Assembly (NCBI RefSeq): GCF_900110255.1
Contig: NZ_FODD01000022.1
Span: forward strand, 62,001 to 126,000
DNA: 64,000 nucleotides
Direction of reading: 5' to 3'
Origin: Actinacidiphila rubida
GTDB taxonomy: Bacteria; Actinomycetota; Actinomycetes; Streptomycetales; Streptomycetaceae
Both the position numbers and the translations under genes were made by a program. Positions 60,642 through 64,000 of the stretch are shown piece by piece (the stretch's first letter is position 1; each line of letters opens with the position of its first letter). Under the pieces are notes generated by a model that saw only the letters and a program-made list of their open reading frames with translations, was not told where the DNA came from and searched no databases.

Positions 60642-61020
60642 GCGACCCCCGCGGAGTACGCCAGGCCCTGGCCGTCGTGCTCGCGCTGACCGCTTGCGCG
60701 GTGCCGGCCGGGGCAGCGTCCCTTGTGCCGGACGGCGAGTGGATCGCCGACGCCCCCCGCGCTCCTTCCGGGCCTGGACCGGTTGGCCGGCGATCCGTCC
60801 ACCGGCCGGTGGCGGGGGCGCCACGCCGGCCTGCTCCGTCGCGACAGCCTCGACGGCGGCTACCGGCTTCTCGTGGCCGACCCGTAGCGGGCGGCGCTGC
60901 CGTTGACACGTGCCCTTACACCTTGTGCGGCGGGGCCGGGTTCGGGGACTATTCCTTGGTATTGCGTGGCCACATGTCGACTGAGTGTGATCGGTGGATG
61001 GGCGGACCTGAGGAGTTCCC
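60642..61020. other. 380-bp stretch upstream of the terpene cyclase
   Basis: No intact gene. Plus-strand pieces in two frames (LALTACAVPAGAASLVPDGE; then GRHAGLLRRDSLDGGYRLLV before a stop at about 60887) look like a decayed short reading frame. Otherwise nothing is recognised. Confidence 0.3.
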
Positions 61021-62103
61021 ATGTCAACCAGCACCACATCCGACACGACAGGTGCCTTCGACATCCCCTCGATCCCCCCCATCTGGTGTCCGTTCGAGGC
61101 CCGTATGCACCCGGACGCGGACGGCGTCGCCGACCATCTGGTGGAGTGGGCGCGCCGCTCACTCCTGATACGCACCCCCTCCGCGGCGGAGCGGTTCCAC
61201 CGGGCCGGCTTCGGCCGGTTCTCGGCCGCGGTGTACCCGCGGGCCACGCAACTGCACCTCGTCGCCGAGTGGCAGGGGCACAACTGGCTCGCGGACGACC
61301 AGCTCGACGAGGGTCTGACCCTGGCCGACCCGAAGGACCGGGAGCGGGTCGCCGACCAGCTCCTCTCCCAACTACCGGAAGACCTCTCCTGGTTGCACCT
61401 GCCGGTGCGGCGGGGCACGGCCGGCGCGTCACACGCGGCCAGTCCCCTGACAGCAGCCCTGTCGGACCTCTGGCACCGGACCGCCAGGCCGATGTCCCGG
61501 GCGTGGCGCAGGAGATTCGTCGGCCACTACCGGGACTTCCTGGCCTTCACGCTTCTGCCACACTCGGCCCGGGGACGCCTGACGCCGCCCACCCTGGCGG
61601 CGTTCGTGGAACGCCGCCGGCAGAACTCCGGCTGCGAGATGAGCTTCGACCTCAGCGCGGTGGCCACGCAGACCGAGGTGCCCGCCGTCGTCGCCGACAG
61701 CGAGCCGTACCGGACGGTTCGACGGTGCGCCAACGACGTCATCAGCTGGACCAACGACATCTTCAGTGTGCGGAAGGAGATGGCCCGCGGCGACGAGGAC
61801 CATCTCGTGGCCGTACTGCGCCGGGTTCACGACACCACGTGGGACGAGGCGTTGGCGCGGGCGGTCGACATGGTCAAGCATCGCACCGGCGACTTCGTCA
61901 TCGCCTGTGACGACCTGCGCGACATGCGGAGGCTGTACGGCGTGGACGACTTCGGTTGGCGCGCGGTGACGGAGTCGCTCACCGATCTCGAAGGCTGGAT
62001 CTCCGGCAGTCTGGAATGGCACCGCTGGTCCCCGCGCTATCGCCTCGTGGAGACCACCGAGACGGGGAGCGTCCCGTCGTACATCGAGCCCCACGTTGTC
62101 TGA
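61021..62103 (+). CDS. Class I terpene synthase
   Basis: A 360-residue terpene cyclase. The Asp-rich Mg site is D92DQLDE97, the NSE triad is N245DIFSVRKE253, and the C-terminal RY pair is R339-Y340 in WHRWSPRY. FDIPSIPPIWCPFEARMHPD at the N-terminus is typical of bacterial sesquiterpene/diterpene synthases of the pentalenene and epi-isozizaene kind. It should ionise and cyclise a prenyl diphosphate in the cytoplasm; the product cannot be predicted. It is convergent with the conservon P450, whose 3' end is 96 bases away, a pairing seen in other Streptomyces terpene loci. Confidence 0.9.
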   Translation: MSTSTTSDTTGAFDIPSIPPIWCPFEARMHPDADGVADHLVEWARRSLLIRTPSAAERFHRAGFGRFSAAVYPRATQLHLVAEWQGHNWLADDQLDEGLTLADPKDRERVADQLLSQLPEDLSWLHLPVRRGTAGASHAASPLTAALSDLWHRTARPMSRAWRRRFVGHYRDFLAFTLLPHSARGRLTPPTLAAFVERRRQNSGCEMSFDLSAVATQTEVPAVVADSEPYRTVRRCANDVISWTNDIFSVRKEMARGDEDHLVAVLRRVHDTTWDEALARAVDMVKHRTGDFVIACDDLRDMRRLYGVDDFGWRAVTESLTDLEGWISGSLEWHRWSPRYRLVETTETGSVPSYIEPHVV

Positions 62104-62130
62104 AGAGGTCCGAAGAGGTCCGAAGAGGTC
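62101..62130. repeat. Three 10-bp direct repeats at the cyclase stop codon
   Basis: TGAAGAGGTC, CGAAGAGGTC and CGAAGAGGTC follow each other exactly, the first including the stop codon. This is similar in form to the 10-bp triplicate at 39351-39380. Function unknown. Confidence 0.75.
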
Positions 62131-62198
62131 TGACGGGGCTGCCGCGGGTGCCGGTCGCACGCGCGTCAGCCCCGTCCTCCTGGCGGATTCGCTGCTGG

Positions 62199-63650
62199 TC
62201 AGCCGGCGTTCAGGTCGTCGCGGCCACTGTCGCGGGCGTGCCGGGGCCGGCTGGGCGCGGCGGCTGACGGCGCCCCTGTGGGGACCCCTGCGTGTGCGCC
62301 CGCGGGACAGCCCTGTGCTCCGGCAGCCGCCGGCCGCGCCGGGGCGGTCCTGGGGACGAACACCCGGATGGGCTCCCGCGCGTTGAACGTCACGGGCAGC
62401 CCCTCCAGACCGTAGGTCAGGATGCTGGACGTGCGGCGCAGCTCGCTCCCGTCGACGGCCAGGCGGACGCCACCGACCTCCTCGTACAGGGTGTCGATCC
62501 CCTGGGTGACGATCGTCACGGCCATCGACTCACCGGGGCAGCGGTGCACGCCCTGCCCGAACGCGTGGTGCGAGCGGTTTCCGTCGACGGAGCTGGTGAT
62601 GTCCTCGCGCGCGGCGGGGTCGCGGTTGGCGGCCGCGAGGCAGGGGATGACGAGGTCGCCCGCCCTGATGTGCCGGCCGCCGAGTTCGGTGTCGCCGGTG
62701 GCGACGCGCCCGATGAGCAGGGTGAACGCGGGGTTGTTCCACAGGGCTTGCTGCACGGCTTCGCCGAGCGTCATGGTGGCGCCTCGCATGGAGGGCCGGA
62801 ACCGCTCGTCGGTCAGCAGCAGTTCCAGGGTGTCGGCCATCAGGTCCTCGGTGGTCGAGGTCGAGGCGACCAGGACGAGGCGGAGGTGCTCCTCCAACTC
62901 CCGTGACGTCAGGGCGGCCTGGTGCTGGATCAGCCAGCTGGTGAAGTCCGCGCCCGGATGGCGGCGCTTGCGTGCGATCAGGTCGCGGAAGGTGTCCAGC
63001 AGGTACTCGTTGCTGTCCTGCGCGGTGGCGGAGCCGGTGTGCATGTCGCGTGCGGCGTGCAGGAGTCGGGGGCCGAAGGCCTCAGGCATCCCGAGTACCT
63101 GCGTCATGACCGCCATGGGCAGCTGGCGGGTGAACTGCGCCACCAGGTCCGTGGAACCGGACTCGCAGAAGGTGTTGATCAGGGCCTTCGCCGAGCGGAT
63201 CACGTGGCGCCGGATGCCGCGGCCCTCGAAGGGCTCCAGACTGTCCTTGACGGCCTGGCGGAGGCGGTGCCGCGGAGGCCCGTCGAGCATCGCGCACATC
63301 GGTTGCGGGGCGACCAGCGGGTGCAGCTGCGGCGGGACGCGCCCCTCGGTCCAGGCGGTCCACTGGTCCAGGCGGCGGGAGAAGCGGTACTCCGTGCTGA
63401 GCACGGCCTGGTTCTCCACCCAGCCGAGCACCAGCCAGGCGTCCAGACCCATCACCGTCACCCGGGCGACCTGACCTTGCAGGGGATCCGCCCGCAGTCG
63501 CTCGAAGAGGACCATCGGGTCCTCCATGACCTCGGGCCCGAACAGTTCCGGGGTGAACGCCGCCGGCGCGGCGTGGTTCTCCGGGGTGGTGCGCGGGGCA
63601 GGCAGTGCCGGTGCGCCGGCGGCGTCGGGCAGGTGGGACGAGTCGGTCAT
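62199..63650 (-). CDS. cvnE: Conservon cytochrome P450 (CYP157-like) with altered ExxR
   Basis: A 483-residue P450. The heme-thiolate motif is FGQGVHRCPGES with Cys371. The K-helix position that is ExxR in nearly all P450s reads Q300-Q-A-L-W304. This recalls the EQSLW reported for CYP157C1 but also lacks the Glu. The I-helix region (VASTSTTEDLMADTLEL) has no canonical acid-alcohol pair. The C-terminal 45 residues are a Pro/Ala-rich tail. It overlaps the upstream GTPase gene by four bases (ATGA), the standard cvnD-cvnE order. Its role may be regulatory or in modifying the product of the adjacent terpene cyclase. Confidence 0.88.
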   Translation of the reverse strand: MTDSSHLPDAAGAPALPAPRTTPENHAAPAAFTPELFGPEVMEDPMVLFERLRADPLQGQVARVTVMGLDAWLVLGWVENQAVLSTEYRFSRRLDQWTAWTEGRVPPQLHPLVAPQPMCAMLDGPPRHRLRQAVKDSLEPFEGRGIRRHVIRSAKALINTFCESGSTDLVAQFTRQLPMAVMTQVLGMPEAFGPRLLHAARDMHTGSATAQDSNEYLLDTFRDLIARKRRHPGADFTSWLIQHQAALTSRELEEHLRLVLVASTSTTEDLMADTLELLLTDERFRPSMRGATMTLGEAVQQALWNNPAFTLLIGRVATGDTELGGRHIRAGDLVIPCLAAANRDPAAREDITSSVDGNRSHHAFGQGVHRCPGESMAVTIVTQGIDTLYEEVGGVRLAVDGSELRRTSSILTYGLEGLPVTFNAREPIRVFVPRTAPARPAAAGAQGCPAGAHAGVPTGAPSAAAPSRPRHARDSGRDDLNAG

Positions 63651-64000
63651 GGTCGCTCCGGAAGTGCCGTCGGGGGGTACAGGGTCGTCTGGAGGTCTTC
63701 CATCAGTTTCAGCAGTACAGAGCTGCACTCGGAGGGGTTGCGGGCGTCGAAGTTGACGATGGGGACGTGGTCCGACAGGGCGAGGGCGGGCCGGATCTTC
63801 TCCACCGGGAACCGCTGTGCTCCCTCGAAGGAGTTGACGGCCACCACGAAGCGCGCGCCCTTGCTCTCCAGGAAGTCGATGGCCTCGAAGCTGGTGTCGA
63901 GGCGGCGGGTGTCCACGATCACGACCGCCCCGAGCGAGCCCGCGAGCAGGTCGTCCCAGACGAAGCGGAAGCGCTCCTGGCCCGGCGCGCCGAACAGGTA
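63647..64000 (-). CDS. cvnD: Conservon GTP-binding protein CvnD, 3' part only
   Basis: The reading frame enters from beyond the window; 117 C-terminal residues are visible. YLFGAPGQERFRFVWDDLLA is the G3-like region (GxPGQERF) of CvnD proteins, and FVVAVNSFEGAQRFPVEKIR is the G4-like region where NKxD is changed to VNSF. It closes with LMEDLQTTLYPPTALPERP. CvnD is a small GTPase acting with a membrane histidine-kinase-like CvnA, roadblock CvnB and DUF742 CvnC, which should lie just outside on the same strand. It overlaps cvnE by four bases. Confidence 0.9.
   Translation of the reverse strand, partial: YLFGAPGQERFRFVWDDLLAGSLGAVVIVDTRRLDTSFEAIDFLESKGARFVVAVNSFEGAQRFPVEKIRPALALSDHVPIVNFDARNPSECSSVLLKLMEDLQTTLYPPTALPERP

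Noticed and set aside
1..64000. tRNA, rRNA or CRISPR array
   Set aside because: I saw no cloverleaf-type segments, no rRNA-like sequence and no regularly spaced short repeats on reading through the window, although no dedicated scan was possible.

Overview
The window is very GC-rich. It carries lineage hallmarks of Streptomyces or a close relative: a conservon (CvnD/CvnE), a bacterial terpene cyclase, SARP-like NB-ARC/TPR proteins, a DUF4097 lipoprotein, a MmyB-like XRE regulator, an XRE/DUF2690 protein, GTG starts, four-base start/stop overlaps, and TTA leucine codons confined to a few genes. I saw no rRNA, tRNA or CRISPR. The mix of regulators, transporters, single oxidoreductases, secreted proteins, broken genes and IS fragments suggests an accessory (arm-like) chromosomal region.

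Layout. 1-6.8 kb: the 3' part of an AfsR-like NB-ARC/TPR regulator, an EthD/RibD-type pair, a broken IS5-type transposase, a pentapeptide-repeat membrane protein, and a DUF4097 lipoprotein. 6.8-12.4 kb: an F420-dependent reductase/SDR pair divergent from a TetR repressor with palindromic operators, a LuxR-type two-component system, and a GT87 membrane glycosyltransferase. 13-19.3 kb: an SMP-30 lactonase, an XRE/membrane-protein module facing a 64-bp palindrome, an MFS exporter, an SDR remnant, and a RidA protein. 19.5-25.3 kb: benzoylformate decarboxylase, FAD monooxygenase, and LysR divergent from an MFS transporter. 25.3-32.3 kb: an IS5 remnant, an aldo/keto reductase, a hydrolase/MarR pair with duplicated operator, a MmyB-type regulator with a secreted SMP-30-like protein, and a hydrolase/TetR pair. 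32.4-39.3 kb: two tandem HTH-STAND-TPR paralogues with TTA codons, divergent from a secreted CHAP hydrolase fused to a seven-bladed PLL-type propeller. 39.4-41 kb: HxlR/aldo-keto reductase.

41-49.8 kb is the most coherent metabolic system. A CodA/AtzC-like amidohydrolase and a GntR/FCD regulator lie beside a carbamate kinase. Divergent from the kinase is a translationally coupled ylbF-fdrA-ylbE (DUF2877-FdrA-DUF1116) set, then an NCS1 permease and a perfect 17-bp terminator stem. In E. coli the FdrA/YlbE/YlbF trio forms oxamate carbamoyltransferase and works with a carbamate kinase. Here no allantoin genes are visible and an amidohydrolase plus permease are attached, suggesting import of a nitrogenous heterocycle and carbamoyl-phosphate/ATP recovery from it. 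Four copies of a TTGGTATACCAA-like palindrome suggest one GntR regulon.

50-64 kb: DinB and SDR proteins, a ZIP transporter, a secreted ricin-B-type protein, and a coupled pair of one-pass HTH membrane proteins with different outer domains (peptidoglycan-binding, DUF2690). Next come a Nudix hydrolase, an Rhs-like 3' remnant, and a SecA-like protein that has lost its ATPase motifs and second half. A hypothetical gene follows whose start codon abuts a terminator hairpin. The window ends with a terpene cyclase next to a conservon P450 and GTPase.
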